Source: Paenibacillus brevis
Lineage (GTDB): Bacteria > Bacillota > Bacilli > Paenibacillales > Paenibacillaceae
Direction: 5' to 3'
DNA length: 64,000 bases
NCBI RefSeq assembly: GCF_018919145.1
Contig: NZ_JAHLQJ010000008.1
Span: forward strand, 62,001-126,000
Made by a program: the position numbers and the translations under genes. Shown one piece after another: positions 43,913 to 53,330 of this stretch. The notes under the pieces were generated by a model. That model saw nothing but the letters and a program-made list of their open reading frames with translations. It ran no database searches and was not told the origin of the DNA. Each line of letters begins with the position of its first letter. The stretch's first letter is position 1.

Positions 43913-44686
43913 ATGGTTGCATACCGAAAATTTGCTTATGTATATGATGAATTGATGGAGGACATGCCGTATCCGGAATGGATTGCCTTTGCCGAGCAAG
44001 CGTGGTCAGAGACAAGCAGGCCCAGAACCGTGGTGGATCTGGGCTGCGGAACCGGCAGTATTGCCATTCCGCTTGCGGTGGCCGGTTACCGGGTAACCGG
44101 ACTTGACCTGTCGGAGGATATGCTGGCAGTTGCTCGTCAAAAGCTGGAGCGTTCTTCTCAGGGAACAAGGCTGTTTCGTGAGGGGAGCTTGCAATTGACC
44201 CGGCAGGATATGACTTCATGGACCCTGCCTGAGCCGGTGGATGCGGTCATTTCCTTCTGTGATTGTATGAACTATTTGCTTGAGGAAGAAGATATTATCC
44301 GTACTTTTCAAGCTACCTGGAATGCGCTCAAACCTGGCGGAACGTTTATCTTTGACGTGCATCATCCTGACACACTGCGCAGCTATGAGGAAGAACAGCC
44401 CTTTATTTGGGATGAGCCCTCATTGGCTTACATATGGACCTGTGAACGCAATGATGAACGGAATGAGATCGAGCATCATCTGACGATTTTTGCAAGAGAA
44501 GAAGAATCGGGAGCCGGCCTCTACCGAAGATTTGAAGAGACGCATATCCAGCGTGCCTATGATCCCGAGTGGATGAGAAAGATGCTGCTTCAATGCGGAT
44601 TCAAAGGCGTATCCTGCCATGGCGATTTTAGCTGGAATGCGCCGATTGAGGATGCCGCAAGGCTGTTCTTTGTTGCTGTGAAATAA
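43913..44686 (+). CDS. yqeM: SAM-dependent methyltransferase, YqeM type
   Basis: A 257-residue class I methyltransferase. The N-terminal signature YDELMEDMPYPEW precedes motif I (VVDLGCGTGSIAIPLA), motif II (GLDLSEDMLAVA) and motif IV-like CDCMNYLLEEEDI. ATG 43913 aligns with the start of B. subtilis YqeM; the frame extends 8 codons upstream. It closes the yqeG-yqeM cluster after cvfB. The methylation target is unknown. Confidence 0.9.
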   Translation: MVAYRKFAYVYDELMEDMPYPEWIAFAEQAWSETSRPRTVVDLGCGTGSIAIPLAVAGYRVTGLDLSEDMLAVARQKLERSSQGTRLFREGSLQLTRQDMTSWTLPEPVDAVISFCDCMNYLLEEEDIIRTFQATWNALKPGGTFIFDVHHPDTLRSYEEEQPFIWDEPSLAYIWTCERNDERNEIEHHLTIFAREEESGAGLYRRFEETHIQRAYDPEWMRKMLLQCGFKGVSCHGDFSWNAPIEDAARLFFVAVK

Positions 44687-44707
44687 AAACTGTTGAGGTG
44701 GATTGTG

Positions 44708-45358
44708 ATGTCACAAAACCGGCTGATTTTGTTTCAAGGGGATTCGATAACCGATGGGAATCGGGATCGCGGGCAGGATTTGAATCATATTTTAGGGCAT
44801 GGGTACGCTTATATTATTGCAGGCATGCTTGGAGGAAAATATCCCGAGCGGAATTTGAGCTTCGTCAATCGCGGTGTCAGCGGGGACCGGGTATCCGATC
44901 TGTATGCGCGCTGGAATGAGGATGCCATCAGTCTGCAGCCCGAGGTCCTCAGCATTCTGATCGGAGTGAATGATGCCTGGAGAATCATGTCTGGCGAGCC
45001 AAGCGGTGCTACCGACAGATTTGAGCGTGCTTATGTGCATTTGCTTACGGAGACGGTTGAGGTGCTTCCGAAGACACGTCTGGTATTATGTGAGCCGTTT
45101 ATTCTTCCCGTTGGCGCTACGGCGGACAAGTGGGAGGAGTGGCGGGCACTCCTTGGGCGCTATCAACGCATTACGCGTGAGCTTGCCGAGCAGTTTAATG
45201 CTGTGCATGTGCCGCTTCAGGATCGATTCGATGAGGCAGCCAAGCAGAAAGAGCCTGCTTATTGGTTATGGGACGGAGTACACCCCACTGCGGCAGGGCA
45301 TCATTTGATTGCGGAGCGTTGGATGTCGGTTGCTGATCAGCATGGATTTTTGAAATAA
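44708..45358 (+). CDS. SGNH/GDSL-family esterase
   Basis: A 216-residue SGNH hydrolase with all four blocks: GDSITDGNRD (Ser nucleophile), NRGVSGDRV (Gly), IGVNDAWR (Asn) and DGVHPTAAGHHL (Asp/His). It has no signal peptide. ATG 44708 follows GAGGTGG at 7 nt. Such enzymes often remove acetyl groups from sugars or cell-wall components; the substrate here is not evident. It lies 21 bases after yqeM and could be co-transcribed. Confidence 0.9.
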   Translation: MSQNRLILFQGDSITDGNRDRGQDLNHILGHGYAYIIAGMLGGKYPERNLSFVNRGVSGDRVSDLYARWNEDAISLQPEVLSILIGVNDAWRIMSGEPSGATDRFERAYVHLLTETVEVLPKTRLVLCEPFILPVGATADKWEEWRALLGRYQRITRELAEQFNAVHVPLQDRFDEAAKQKEPAYWLWDGVHPTAAGHHLIAERWMSVADQHGFLK

Positions 45359-45403
45359 TGTCGGACACTTTGTTAAGCCTGTATTTTTCCCAGAGGAGAT
45401 TAT

Positions 45404-45418
45404 ATGAATCATGAGTGA
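45404..45418 (+). other. Four-codon mini-ORF overlapping the RNase J start
   Basis: ATG-AAT-CAT-GAG-TGA starts 5 nt after AGAGGAG (45392-45398), the best ribosome site here. The RNase J ATG (45411) lies inside this mini-ORF in another frame and is 12 nt from the same site. Reinitiation or start competition could tune RNase J synthesis; this is inferred. Confidence 0.35.
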
Positions 45419-47129
45419 AGCTACTGAAAAACCAACCCAAGTTGCCAAAAATAATCGGCGTTCCAATTCTTCTCCGCCGCCAGTACGGGTGTATTCCCTG
45501 GGGGGGCTGGGAGAAATCGGGAAAAATATGTATGGTGTGGAATATAAGAATGAAATTATTATTATCGATGCCGGACTCAAATTTCCGGAATCCCGATTGA
45601 CGGGCATTGATTATATCATTCCTGATATTACTTATTTGATTGAAAATCGTCATAAAATTAGGGGGTTGTTCCTGACTCATGGTCATGAGGATCATATCGG
45701 GGCCCTGCCATTTGTGCTTCGTCAATTGTCCGTGCCGGTATACGGAGGACCGTTAACGATTGGACTTGTAAAGGCTAAGCTGGAGGAATACCGGATGCTT
45801 GGCGAGGTCAAGCTGCATGTGTACGAAGAGAGTGACCGTTTTCAATTCCAGCATTTGGCCGTGCACTTTTTCCGGACAACCCATAGTATTCCCGATGCCT
45901 TCGGAATCGTGATTGATACTCCTTATGGTGCAGTAGTGCATACGGGAGACTTCAAGTTCGACTTTACACCGGAAGACCGGCCGGCTGATCTGTTCAAGAT
46001 GGCTGCGGTTGGTGGCGAGGGCGTGCTGGCGCTGCTGGCAGACAGTACGAACAGTGAGAAAGAGGGATTTACTTCCTCTGAGCGCAAGGTTGGTACTTCG
46101 ATTCTGGAAACGTTCCGCAAATGTGAAGGACGAATCCTGTTCGCTACCTTTGCTTCGAACGTTCATCGGCTGCAGCAGGTGGTTGATGCGGCAATTTCGT
46201 GCAATCGCAAAATCGTGGTCATTGGCCGAAGCATGGACAAGGCCTTCTCCATCGGACAAGATCTGGGATATATCCGGATTCCGGACGGTATGCTGATTGA
46301 TGTGAAGCATATCGACCGATACGAGGATCGGCAAATCCTGATCGTTTGTACCGGAAGCCAAGGCGAACCCAATGCCGCGCTCAGCCGGATTGCCTCTGGT
46401 GCCCATCGCACGGTGCAGATTTATCCGGGAGATACAGTTATCTTTTCGTCCTCTCCGATTCCGGGCAATGGTCAAAACGTGAACCGCGTAATTGATACTT
46501 TGATGCGCGCGGATGCGAATGTCATTTACGGTTCGATCTTTGATATTCATACTTCCGGCCATGGGAATCGGGAAGACTTGAAGCTGATGCTGAGCTTTAT
46601 CCGTCCGAAATATTTTATTCCGATCCATGGGGAGTACCGGATGCTGCTAAGACACAAGGACCTTGCGATCCAGACAGGCCTGACCGAGGATCGGGTATTC
46701 CTGCTCAACCTTGGCGAGACCGTCTCGATTTATCGGAACCGGGCCAAGCGCGGCCGCACGATTCCGTCCGGCGAAGTATTTGTGAGCAATGGCGAAATGC
46801 GTGCCCAAGAGGAGCAATTGGTTGAGGAACGCCTGGAGCTGTCGCAAGAGGGCATTGTGATCGTAGTGATGACGGTGGATGGTAAAACCGGACAGATTCT
46901 GGCCGGTCCGGATATCGTAACCCGCGGCTTTGTCTACATGCAGGATGCTCGTCCATTGCTGCGGAGAGCGGAGACCGTGCTGAAGCGGAATCTGGCCAAG
47001 CTGGCGGAGAAGCAAGCCTTTGATAAGGCGGTATGGCTCCGTTCGGTGCATAAAAGTATGAGAAAATACTTCATGAAGGAAGTAGGGCGCGCGCCTCATA
47101 TCATGCCCTCAATATTGGAAGTTAAGTAG
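45411..47129 (+). CDS. rnj: Ribonuclease J (beta-CASP metallo-RNase)
   Basis: A 572-residue RNase J with an endo- and 5'-exonucleolytic role in mRNA decay and RNA maturation. The metallo-beta-lactamase core shows LTHGHEDHIGALP (first His at 90) and HTGDFKFD. The beta-CASP part contains FATFASNVHRLQQ, SIFDIHTSGHGNREDL and PIHGEYRML. A C-terminal domain follows (VVMTVDGKTGQIL, DIVTRGFVYM). It has an N-terminal tail of ~26 residues before VRVYSLGGLGEIGKN, longer than in B. subtilis RnjA/RnjB (555 residues). Which of the two paralogues it is cannot be decided by eye. ATG 45411 has an unusually long 12-nt spacing from its ribosome site. Confidence 0.94.
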   Translation: MSEATEKPTQVAKNNRRSNSSPPPVRVYSLGGLGEIGKNMYGVEYKNEIIIIDAGLKFPESRLTGIDYIIPDITYLIENRHKIRGLFLTHGHEDHIGALPFVLRQLSVPVYGGPLTIGLVKAKLEEYRMLGEVKLHVYEESDRFQFQHLAVHFFRTTHSIPDAFGIVIDTPYGAVVHTGDFKFDFTPEDRPADLFKMAAVGGEGVLALLADSTNSEKEGFTSSERKVGTSILETFRKCEGRILFATFASNVHRLQQVVDAAISCNRKIVVIGRSMDKAFSIGQDLGYIRIPDGMLIDVKHIDRYEDRQILIVCTGSQGEPNAALSRIASGAHRTVQIYPGDTVIFSSSPIPGNGQNVNRVIDTLMRADANVIYGSIFDIHTSGHGNREDLKLMLSFIRPKYFIPIHGEYRMLLRHKDLAIQTGLTEDRVFLLNLGETVSIYRNRAKRGRTIPSGEVFVSNGEMRAQEEQLVEERLELSQEGIVIVVMTVDGKTGQILAGPDIVTRGFVYMQDARPLLRRAETVLKRNLAKLAEKQAFDKAVWLRSVHKSMRKYFMKEVGRAPHIMPSILEVK

Positions 47130-47147
47130 AAATGGAATGGTTGCGGG

Positions 47148-47188
47148 GGCTGGTCGGAGAGTCAGTATTAATGACTCTCCGACCAGCC
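47148..47188 (+). terminator. Terminator after rnj
   Basis: A perfect 17-bp stem (GGCTGGTCGGAGAGTCA with TGACTCTCCGACCAGCC) and a 7-nt loop are followed by TCTTT. It could also serve the convergent serine hydrolase gene. Confidence 0.85.
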
Positions 47189-47240
47189 TCTTTCCTGTGT
47201 TTTTGTCGTGTAAACGCCGTATGAGAATACGGAATAAGCA

Positions 47241-48164
47241 TTAAAGATACGGGGCGATCAACCGCGGGAACACATCGACTGGCGGACGTTCTCTTTTCCT
47301 GCGGTCATCCGTGAGCACAACAACCGTTTCCAGACTAGGAATAACATAAATAAATTGTCCTCCATATCCGCGGGCGTAGAAATAATCAAAGGATGGCTTC
47401 CCGTCCTCCTCGAAACTGTCGCACCACCAATGCCAGGCATAAGAGCCGCTCCAGGGATCTGTAACTCTGATCGCAGGCTGCACGGAGTGGACCGCTAGCC
47501 CGGAAGAGATTAATTGGCGGTTCTCCCATTGCCCTTGTTGCAAGTATAGCCGCCCGAAATTCAGCAGGTCGACCGGACGGAGGGACAGCCCGAATCCTCC
47601 CGTATGAATGCCTTGGGGATCTTGCTCCCAGAGAAAGTCGTTAATCCCGAGGGGGCCAAATAAATAGGTCTCAGCAAATGAAGTTATAGAGCCGCCGGTC
47701 GCCTGGACAAGCAGATGGGACAGAATTTGAGAGCTTCCGGAATTGTACTCCATCATCTTGCCTGGCGGATTAGCCATAGGCTGCTCCATGGCAAAAGTAA
47801 CCCAGTCCTGTGAGCGAGTCATCTGCGGGAAGGAGTTGATACCGCCAAATTCCTTCCACCTCCAGCCGCCAGACATCGTTAGCAGGTGACGGATCGTAAT
47901 GTCTTTTCTCCAGTCTCCCCTTTCCTTATCCGGCATCGGAACATATTCGCCGATCCTTGTATCGGGCGGAGGAAAGAGTCCTTGGTCCAGGGCGATACAG
48001 ATTAGTGCAGAGAGAAAGCTCTTTGTGCATGAATTAATTTTGGCTGTTTCATGCTTGACTTGTTCATGTCGATAATGCTCGAAAATTAGCTTTTCTTGAC
48101 GATAAATGAGACAGCTCCTCAAATGAAGCGGCACAACAGCCGCAGAAATCCTTGACAGATTCAC
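47241..48164 (-). CDS. CubicO-type serine hydrolase (beta-lactamase class C fold)
   Basis: A 307-residue cytoplasmic or loosely exported serine hydrolase. The SxxK motif is SCTK, the tyrosine motif is in EYNSGSSQIL, and the third segment is near ARGYGGQFIYVIP, as in CubicO/esterase-type penicillin-binding-like proteins. No signal peptide is seen. GTG 48164 is selected by AAAGGA 9 nt upstream. It is monocistronic. Substrates in this family range from peptides to esters, so none is assigned; it should not be read as a beta-lactamase resistance gene. Confidence 0.85.
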   Translation of the reverse strand: MNLSRISAAVVPLHLRSCLIYRQEKLIFEHYRHEQVKHETAKINSCTKSFLSALICIALDQGLFPPPDTRIGEYVPMPDKERGDWRKDITIRHLLTMSGGWRWKEFGGINSFPQMTRSQDWVTFAMEQPMANPPGKMMEYNSGSSQILSHLLVQATGGSITSFAETYLFGPLGINDFLWEQDPQGIHTGGFGLSLRPVDLLNFGRLYLQQGQWENRQLISSGLAVHSVQPAIRVTDPWSGSYAWHWWCDSFEEDGKPSFDYFYARGYGGQFIYVIPSLETVVVLTDDRRKRERPPVDVFPRLIAPYL

Positions 48165-48322
48165 GCTGCAACATCCTTTCTTTCACTGGAATTATTGTAT
48201 CATAAGCGCTAGAAAGCCCATATAATGAAAAGTTGCATCAAATTTGAAAATTTCATTTTTATTACTTTCTTCGACAACATTCGTCTTTTTTATCGAAAAC
48301 TATACAATTAATTCACTCTTGC

Positions 48323-48330
48323 TCCGATAA
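48323..48330 (+). promoter_or_regulatory. Possible sigma-D -10 element upstream of the chemoreceptor gene
   Basis: TCCGATAA matches the sigma-D -10 consensus GCCGATAA at 7 of 8 positions. The expected TAAA about 15 nt upstream is only partly present (ACAA at 48304-48307). The gene encodes a chemoreceptor, a usual sigma-D target. Confidence 0.4.
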
Positions 48331-48410
48331 TATATGTGACTAAGGTCATATAAAAGCACACTGAAGAATGAATTGAAAGTATAGCATTCTTAAGAAGGAA
48401 GGGAAATAAA

Positions 48411-50438
48411 ATGAAAATTCAGGCCAAATTAACTATTGTCATTATCGCAGTTACTATGTTTTCAACTTTGCTGATGGGCTTTTTCACAAGAAACAAGTCG
48501 ATGGATGAGATTACGGAGCTGTCTGAAACGGCTATGAGACAAATGGCGGAGGGGAAAATCGATACGATTCGCGCTTTGATTTCCAAGGAATCCGAGTTTC
48601 TTAGGATGGTTGCGGATTACCCCGACATTACCCAGTTGCTGCAATCCTCAGGAGGAGCAAGCCAGAATCAGGAATTATTGAACAATCTCAATGCCAAGCT
48701 GCAGGAATGGGTGGATGAAGCAGGCAACTTGGAGCATATTTTCGTAGCGGATATGAAAGGGATTGGAGTGGCAGATAGTGATGCTGCGCTAATCGGCACT
48801 GATTTTAGTGAACGGAGTTATTTCAAGCAGGCCGTGGAAACTCAGCAATCCGTGATCAGTGAGACATTGAAATCTAAATCTACGGGCGCTTTCGTAGTAG
48901 CTTTTGTGGAGCCGGTTAAGGTAGACGGTCAAATGATCGGATTTGTTGCTGCGGCAGTCAGAAGTGACAGTCTGGTCACTTATCTGGCTAATTCAACTGT
49001 GTTGAATGCGAAATCATCTTATGCTTATCTGGCGGATGAGACGGGAACTCTCATCTTTCACCCTGACCCAACCCGAATCGGTACAGTGACAAAGGTTGAA
49101 AAAGTTGTTGAAGTCGTAAATAAATTAGCTGCCGGAGAAGAAGTTGTCCCAAGTCACTATGATTACATACTCGATGGTGTGGCAAAGTCTGCTTATTATA
49201 CGACCATACCGGAAACTGGCTGGACCCTGGTCTTGACGGGAGATGAGAAAGACATTGTCGCTCCGGTTAAAGAGATGATTCTGTTTATCTGGATCATAGG
49301 AGCCATCAGCCTTGTGGTTACCATTATTGCGGCAGGCTTGATTGCACGCGGGATTTCCGTTCCGATTATCAAGCTGACGAGCCTGATTGATAAGACAGCT
49401 GATCTTGATCTGAAGAGATTGGACGGCTATGACCGTCTTGCCAAAGGCAAGGATGAAATCAGCTTGATGGCAGCAGCAACGCTTAAAACCCGCGAGGTCT
49501 TGAGAGAGACGGTTGGAGGTCTTTCCGAAATTTCCTCTAAAGTAGTGAACAATACTGTAGTGCTGGAGCAGCTGTCTACGGATGTCCGGGAAAATGCCCA
49601 TGACAACGCGGCGACGACGGAGCAACTGTCTGCAGGAATGCAAGAGACAGCAGCGGCGTCGGAGGAAATGACGGCGGCAATTCACGAAATTAACTCTAAT
49701 GTAAGCTCCATTGCAGATCAGGTTAGAAAAGGTGTCGAGGTCTCGGGGCAAATCACGGAACGCGCCCAGCATCTGCGGCAGGATGCCATGGAATCGTCAG
49801 AAAGAACCGAACAAATGTATGGGGAAGTCAGACAGAAGATGGAGCAAGCGATTCAGCAGTCAGCGGCGATCCAGGAGATCGACCAGCTCGCAGCTACGAT
49901 CCTTGCCATTACGGGCCAGACAAACCTGCTGGCATTGAACGCGGCTATTGAAGCGGCGAGAGCAGGCGAAGCCGGAAAGGGCTTCTCCGTCGTTGCTGGT
50001 GAGATTCGCAAGCTGGCGGAGCAATCCTCTCATACAGCTTCAGGTATTAAGGAGATCGTAGAAAATGTGACCTCCTCCGTCAGCGAAATGAAGACTCAGT
50101 CTGAAGCCATGCTGGCATTCATTAATGATAGTGTATTGCATGACTATCGCAAGCTGGGGGATGTCAGCGTACAGTACAGCCAAGACGCGGTCATAATCGA
50201 CGAACTGATGAGTGAGTTCGATAACTCTGCTTCTCAATTGAATTCGACCGTATCCGGTATTTCCACCGCCGTGAACGAAGTGGCCGCTACCATCAATGAA
50301 GGAGCTGTCGGCGTACAGGACATTGCCGAGAAGAACTCGGATATTGTGGAGAAAACCTTGGTAGAGGCTGCCAAAGCGGAAGAGACGCTGAATAGTGCTC
50401 GGGAGATGGAGCAACTGATGTCCAAGTTTACAATCTAA
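48411..50438 (+). CDS. Methyl-accepting chemotaxis protein with dCache sensor
   Basis: A 675-residue chemoreceptor. TM1 is at ~7-25, an extracellular double-Cache domain spans ~35-280 ([37 protein letters not shown]), and TM2 is at ~286-308. A HAMP domain follows, then a long coiled-coil signalling domain with the hairpin tip sequence [20 protein letters not shown] and [13 protein letters not shown]. It would bind a small ligand outside and control CheA inside. ATG 48411 follows GAAGGAAGGG. A sigma-D-like -10 lies upstream. No other chemotaxis gene is in the window, so it is an orphan receptor; the ligand is unknown. Confidence 0.92.
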   Translation: MKIQAKLTIVIIAVTMFSTLLMGFFTRNKSMDEITELSETAMRQMAEGKIDTIRALISKESEFLRMVADYPDITQLLQSSGGASQNQELLNNLNAKLQEWVDEAGNLEHIFVADMKGIGVADSDAALIGTDFSERSYFKQAVETQQSVISETLKSKSTGAFVVAFVEPVKVDGQMIGFVAAAVRSDSLVTYLANSTVLNAKSSYAYLADETGTLIFHPDPTRIGTVTKVEKVVEVVNKLAAGEEVVPSHYDYILDGVAKSAYYTTIPETGWTLVLTGDEKDIVAPVKEMILFIWIIGAISLVVTIIAAGLIARGISVPIIKLTSLIDKTADLDLKRLDGYDRLAKGKDEISLMAAATLKTREVLRETVGGLSEISSKVVNNTVVLEQLSTDVRENAHDNAATTEQLSAGMQETAAASEEMTAAIHEINSNVSSIADQVRKGVEVSGQITERAQHLRQDAMESSERTEQMYGEVRQKMEQAIQQSAAIQEIDQLAATILAITGQTNLLALNAAIEAARAGEAGKGFSVVAGEIRKLAEQSSHTASGIKEIVENVTSSVSEMKTQSEAMLAFINDSVLHDYRKLGDVSVQYSQDAVIIDELMSEFDNSASQLNSTVSGISTAVNEVAATINEGAVGVQDIAEKNSDIVEKTLVEAAKAEETLNSAREMEQLMSKFTI

Positions 50439-50599
50439 TTAGAAATTCTATCAAAATGGGCTCTCTCAAAGGACTGGATCCGGCGGGAGGGCCTGTTTGT
50501 GTTAAGAGACCGGCGCGGCACAGAATTTCTTGGCAGGCGAAGGCAAGCATGAAATGTGCAATAGCGGGAAAGTGTGCAAAACATAAGAAGGCGAGTCAG

Positions 50600-50736
50600 A
50601 GGGGCAACGTGTGAAGAGTTGCTACGATCGCTGTTGTTCGCGGATTTCTTCAATTGGACTAAGTTCTGACAAGGGGGAAATCCGCTCACAAAGGCGACCG
50701 CTAACGCCTCTTCACAACCCTTCACACTTATGCCCT
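50600..50736 (+). repeat. Structured interspersed repeat, copy 2
   Basis: Same orientation as copy 1 at 30229. It shares CTACGATCGCTGTTGTTCGC and the CTCACAAAGGCGACC block. The end stem is GTGTGAAGAGTTG against CAACCCTTCACAC (one mismatch); positions that differ from copy 1 are mostly compensated across the stem. Confidence 0.75.
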
Positions 50737-50916
50737 TGCTCTTTGCCGTTGCAATTTTAACTGAAAAGCAGTTTGCACATGGCTGCGCCGTAAACTGTGC
50801 TGCATTAAGCTTGCCTCTTGCCGTTCTGCGGCATACAAGCTTGGATGCTGCCGTCCGTATGCAGCAGACCCAATTAGCTTTACGTACAGCACCGACTACA
50901 TACTGTATAGGCTGAT

Positions 50917-50953
50917 TGCAGGGATAGTTGCACTGCCTGCAACTATCCCTGCA
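50917..50953. repeat. Perfect 16-bp stem-loop
   Basis: TGCAGGGATAGTTGCA (50917-50932) and TGCAACTATCCCTGCA (50938-50953) pair completely around loop CTGCC. There is no T-run after it and no gene ends nearby, so it is not an obvious terminator. Confidence 0.85.
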
Positions 50954-51176
50954 CAAACTTGTCAAACAGTAAGTCTTAGTAACAAAATGTACAACTAGAG
51001 CCACCGACAATCACGACATTGGTTTGCTCCCTCTAACTGTAACTTCGAGTTTTGGCAGGTATAGCAGGGTTGGCTAGGCGTCTTCCCAGTGAAGGTACGA
51101 TGCTGTATATCCTAATCTTACTGCCTATTACTCGATATAGAGGGTTATAGTGCATTTTGCCCTACAAAGCCGAGCT

Positions 51177-51355
51177 CAAGAGCCTGCGTTGTTAGGGTAT
51201 AAGTGTGAAGTGTGTTGAAGAAACGGAGTGTTCGCCTTTGTGAGCAGATTTCTACTTCTACCTTGTTATGGCTTATTCAATCAGGAAATCCGCGAACAAC
51301 AGCGATCGTAGGCACACTTTACACGTTGCCCCCGGAACGCAGAATCACTGGTCGG
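51177..51355 (-). repeat. Structured interspersed repeat, copy 3 (inverted)
   Basis: The reverse complement aligns with copy 1 over nearly its full length, including flanks CCGACCA and GAGCCT. The end stem (GTGTAAAGTGTG with CACACTTCACAC) has one mismatch. It lies ~100 bases upstream of the ABC exporter operon. Confidence 0.75.
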
Positions 51356-51458
51356 CTTTTTGCTGTTCTCTAAGTGGTTCCCTAATTTAAAGGGTAGGAA
51401 GAAGAGATATTTTGCTATATAGTAGTAAGATATTGGAAGGCTAGGAGGCACGAAGCGA

Positions 51459-52517
51459 GTGAGTATCATCGAGGCACGCGGGCTAAAAAAGGTATTCAAG
51501 CAAGCGATCAAGGACCCGGGATTAGGTGGGGCGATCAAACATTTGTTTACACAACAGTATCGGGAGAAATATGCGGTAGAGGGAATTGATTTGACGATTG
51601 AGGAGGGGGAGACTGTAGCCTACGTTGGTCCCAATGGAGCGGGAAAATCAACGACAATCAAGATGCTCTGCGGAGTACTTATCCCTTCAGGCGGAGAGAT
51701 TCTCGTAGATGGCCGGGTTCCCCACAAGCAGAGAATGGAGAATGCCCAGCATATCGGTGCGGTATTCGGACAGCGGACTCAGCTCTGGTGGGATATTCCG
51801 GTACGTGAATCTCTGACTTTATTGAGAGATATCTATCAGGTTCCTCCGGCTGCATTCAAGAAAAATCTGGATGGATTTACCGAGCTGTTAGGGATGGAGT
51901 CCTTCCTCCATCTGTCGGCTCGCAAGCTGTCCTTGGGACAAAGGATGCGTGCCGATTTGGCAGCGGCATTGCTTCATGATCCGAAGATTGTCTATCTCGA
52001 TGAACCGACGATCGGACTCGATGTGGCGGTTAAGCACCGGATTCGCGATTTTATCAAGGAAATGAACCGGGAGAAAGGCACGACTATGATGCTGACCACG
52101 CATGATTTGGGGGATATTGAGAACTTGTGTGAACGGCTGGTTATTATTGATCAAGGCCGGATTATCTACGACGGCAAGTTGCAGGAGGTGAAGGACGCCT
52201 TTGCCAGAGAACGAACCATACATACTCAACTCAGTGCGCCGATCGTTGGGGCGGAGGAGCTATTTGCCGATATGCCCGAAGTGACGGTTGAAAGCCGCGA
52301 TGGCGATGAGGAAAAAGGAGATAGTATTCCTTCATTGTCTATTAAATTTGACCGTTTTCGTTGTACGGCAAGCGAGATTGTGAAGCGGGTCATGAATCAC
52401 GGAGAGGTTGTCGATTTCAGGATCGATGAGCCGAGCATTGAGGAGATCATTACCCGCGTATATGAAGGACAGTTAGATTCTGCGGCGTTGTCGGAAGCAG
52501 GGAAGGGGAGGGAATGA
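51459..52517 (+). CDS. ABC-2 exporter ATP-binding protein
   Basis: A 352-residue ATPase: Walker A GPNGAGKST, Q-loop GAVFGQRTQLWWDIP, signature LSLGQRMR, Walker B IVYLDEPT, H-loop TTHD. About 100 residues follow the ATPase core, as in NatA/DrrA-like exporters. GTG 51459 is supported by AGGAGG 10 nt upstream. Its stop overlaps the first permease start. With two PF06182-type (DUF990) permeases it forms an exporter of unknown cargo; antibiotic or lipid export is often proposed for relatives. Confidence 0.92.
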   Translation: MSIIEARGLKKVFKQAIKDPGLGGAIKHLFTQQYREKYAVEGIDLTIEEGETVAYVGPNGAGKSTTIKMLCGVLIPSGGEILVDGRVPHKQRMENAQHIGAVFGQRTQLWWDIPVRESLTLLRDIYQVPPAAFKKNLDGFTELLGMESFLHLSARKLSLGQRMRADLAAALLHDPKIVYLDEPTIGLDVAVKHRIRDFIKEMNREKGTTMMLTTHDLGDIENLCERLVIIDQGRIIYDGKLQEVKDAFARERTIHTQLSAPIVGAEELFADMPEVTVESRDGDEEKGDSIPSLSIKFDRFRCTASEIVKRVMNHGEVVDFRIDEPSIEEIITRVYEGQLDSAALSEAGKGRE

Positions 52518-53326
52518 AGGTGTCTGTGGCATCTTTCAAGAAGTACATTACTTTGGCCCTCTGCTCCATGCAGAATACGCTTGCTTACAGACTATCTTTT
52601 ATATTGAATTTTCTAGCCAGCTTTATCGGACTTATCGCGATGTATTGTCTGTGGCAGGCGGTATATACCGGCAGAGATCAGCTATCCGGGTTTACGTGGG
52701 AACAAATGCAGGCTTATCTGCTCGTGACCTTTTTCGTAAATTCCATGCTGTCCTATTATTCTGAATCCAGTATTTCGGGGAAAATCATTGACGGCAGTGT
52801 CATGATGGATTTGCTTCGTCCCATCCAGTTCCAGAAGGCACGGCTCGCAGAGACACTTGGCTCTTGTGTGTTGGAAGGTCTGCTAAGCTGCATCTTGATC
52901 GGCACCGCCGCTGTGTTTACGCTGGGAATCTCATTGCCGCAGGATGGGGTGGGTATGCTCCAATTCGGGATCAGCATGCTGTCGTCTATTTTTGTGAAAT
53001 TTTGTATCGTATATATGTCTGCTTTGCTCTGTTTCTGGACAACGAGCAGCTTTGGCATCTATTGGGCGCGAACCTCCATCACGAATTTGTTATCCGGGGC
53101 GCTTGTACCGTTGACGTTCTTTCCGGGGTGGCTGGAGTCGCTGGCAATGGCGCTTCCTTTTCAGGGAATTGTCAATACACCGGTCCGAATTGCGCTTGGT
53201 ATGACGGGAAGAGCGGAAGCCTGGCAGATGATTGGCGTACAATGGATCTGGATTATCCTGCTCTGGCTGCTCGGCAGGTGGCTATGGTCCAGGGCTGTAC
53301 GGCAAATCACGATTCATGGAGGTTAG
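52514..53326 (+). CDS. ABC-2 permease of the PF06182 (DUF990) family, first subunit
   Basis: A 270-residue membrane protein with six predicted helices (for example LSFILNFLASFIGLIAMYCL near 27-46 and LLSCILIGTAAVFTLGI). The conserved cytoplasmic segment ISGKIIDGSVMMDLLRPIQF is a hallmark of the family. It overlaps the ATPase gene by 4 bases and is followed 4 bases later by the second permease gene. The substrate is unknown. Confidence 0.87.
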   Translation: MKVSVASFKKYITLALCSMQNTLAYRLSFILNFLASFIGLIAMYCLWQAVYTGRDQLSGFTWEQMQAYLLVTFFVNSMLSYYSESSISGKIIDGSVMMDLLRPIQFQKARLAETLGSCVLEGLLSCILIGTAAVFTLGISLPQDGVGMLQFGISMLSSIFVKFCIVYMSALLCFWTTSSFGIYWARTSITNLLSGALVPLTFFPGWLESLAMALPFQGIVNTPVRIALGMTGRAEAWQMIGVQWIWIILLWLLGRWLWSRAVRQITIHGG

Positions 53327-53330
53327 TGGG

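Larger units (their letters stand above)
50439..51458. other. 1-kb intergenic region rich in structured repeats
   Basis: No credible gene was found. The region holds two copies of a structured repeat (50600-50736 and, inverted, 51177-51355) and a perfect 16-bp stem-loop (50917-50953). The reading frames here (for example 50435-51010 minus) mostly translate the repeats and lack ribosome sites. The part from 50960 to 51176 shows nothing recognisable. Confidence 0.6.

Noticed and set aside
45753..46628. 291-codon minus-strand frame opposite RNase J
   Set aside because: Antisense shadow of a highly conserved gene; no family signature.
47241..48164. Beta-lactamase resistance gene
   Set aside because: SxxK and CubicO-type motifs fit a general serine hydrolase; no signal peptide or class C KTG context supports resistance.
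50435..51010. 191-codon minus-strand frame in the repeat-rich gap
   Set aside because: Its SANNSD...SHVAP part is a translation of the structured repeat, also found in the spurious frame at 30081-30356.
50600..51355. Repeats considered as a CRISPR array
   Set aside because: Copies are long, palindromic, in opposite orientation and not evenly spaced; no cas genes are nearby.
51281..51538. 85-codon minus-strand frame before the ABC exporter
   Set aside because: Runs from the exporter coding region into repeat copy 3 (RGQRVKCAYDRCCSRIS also occurs in copy 1); not a gene.
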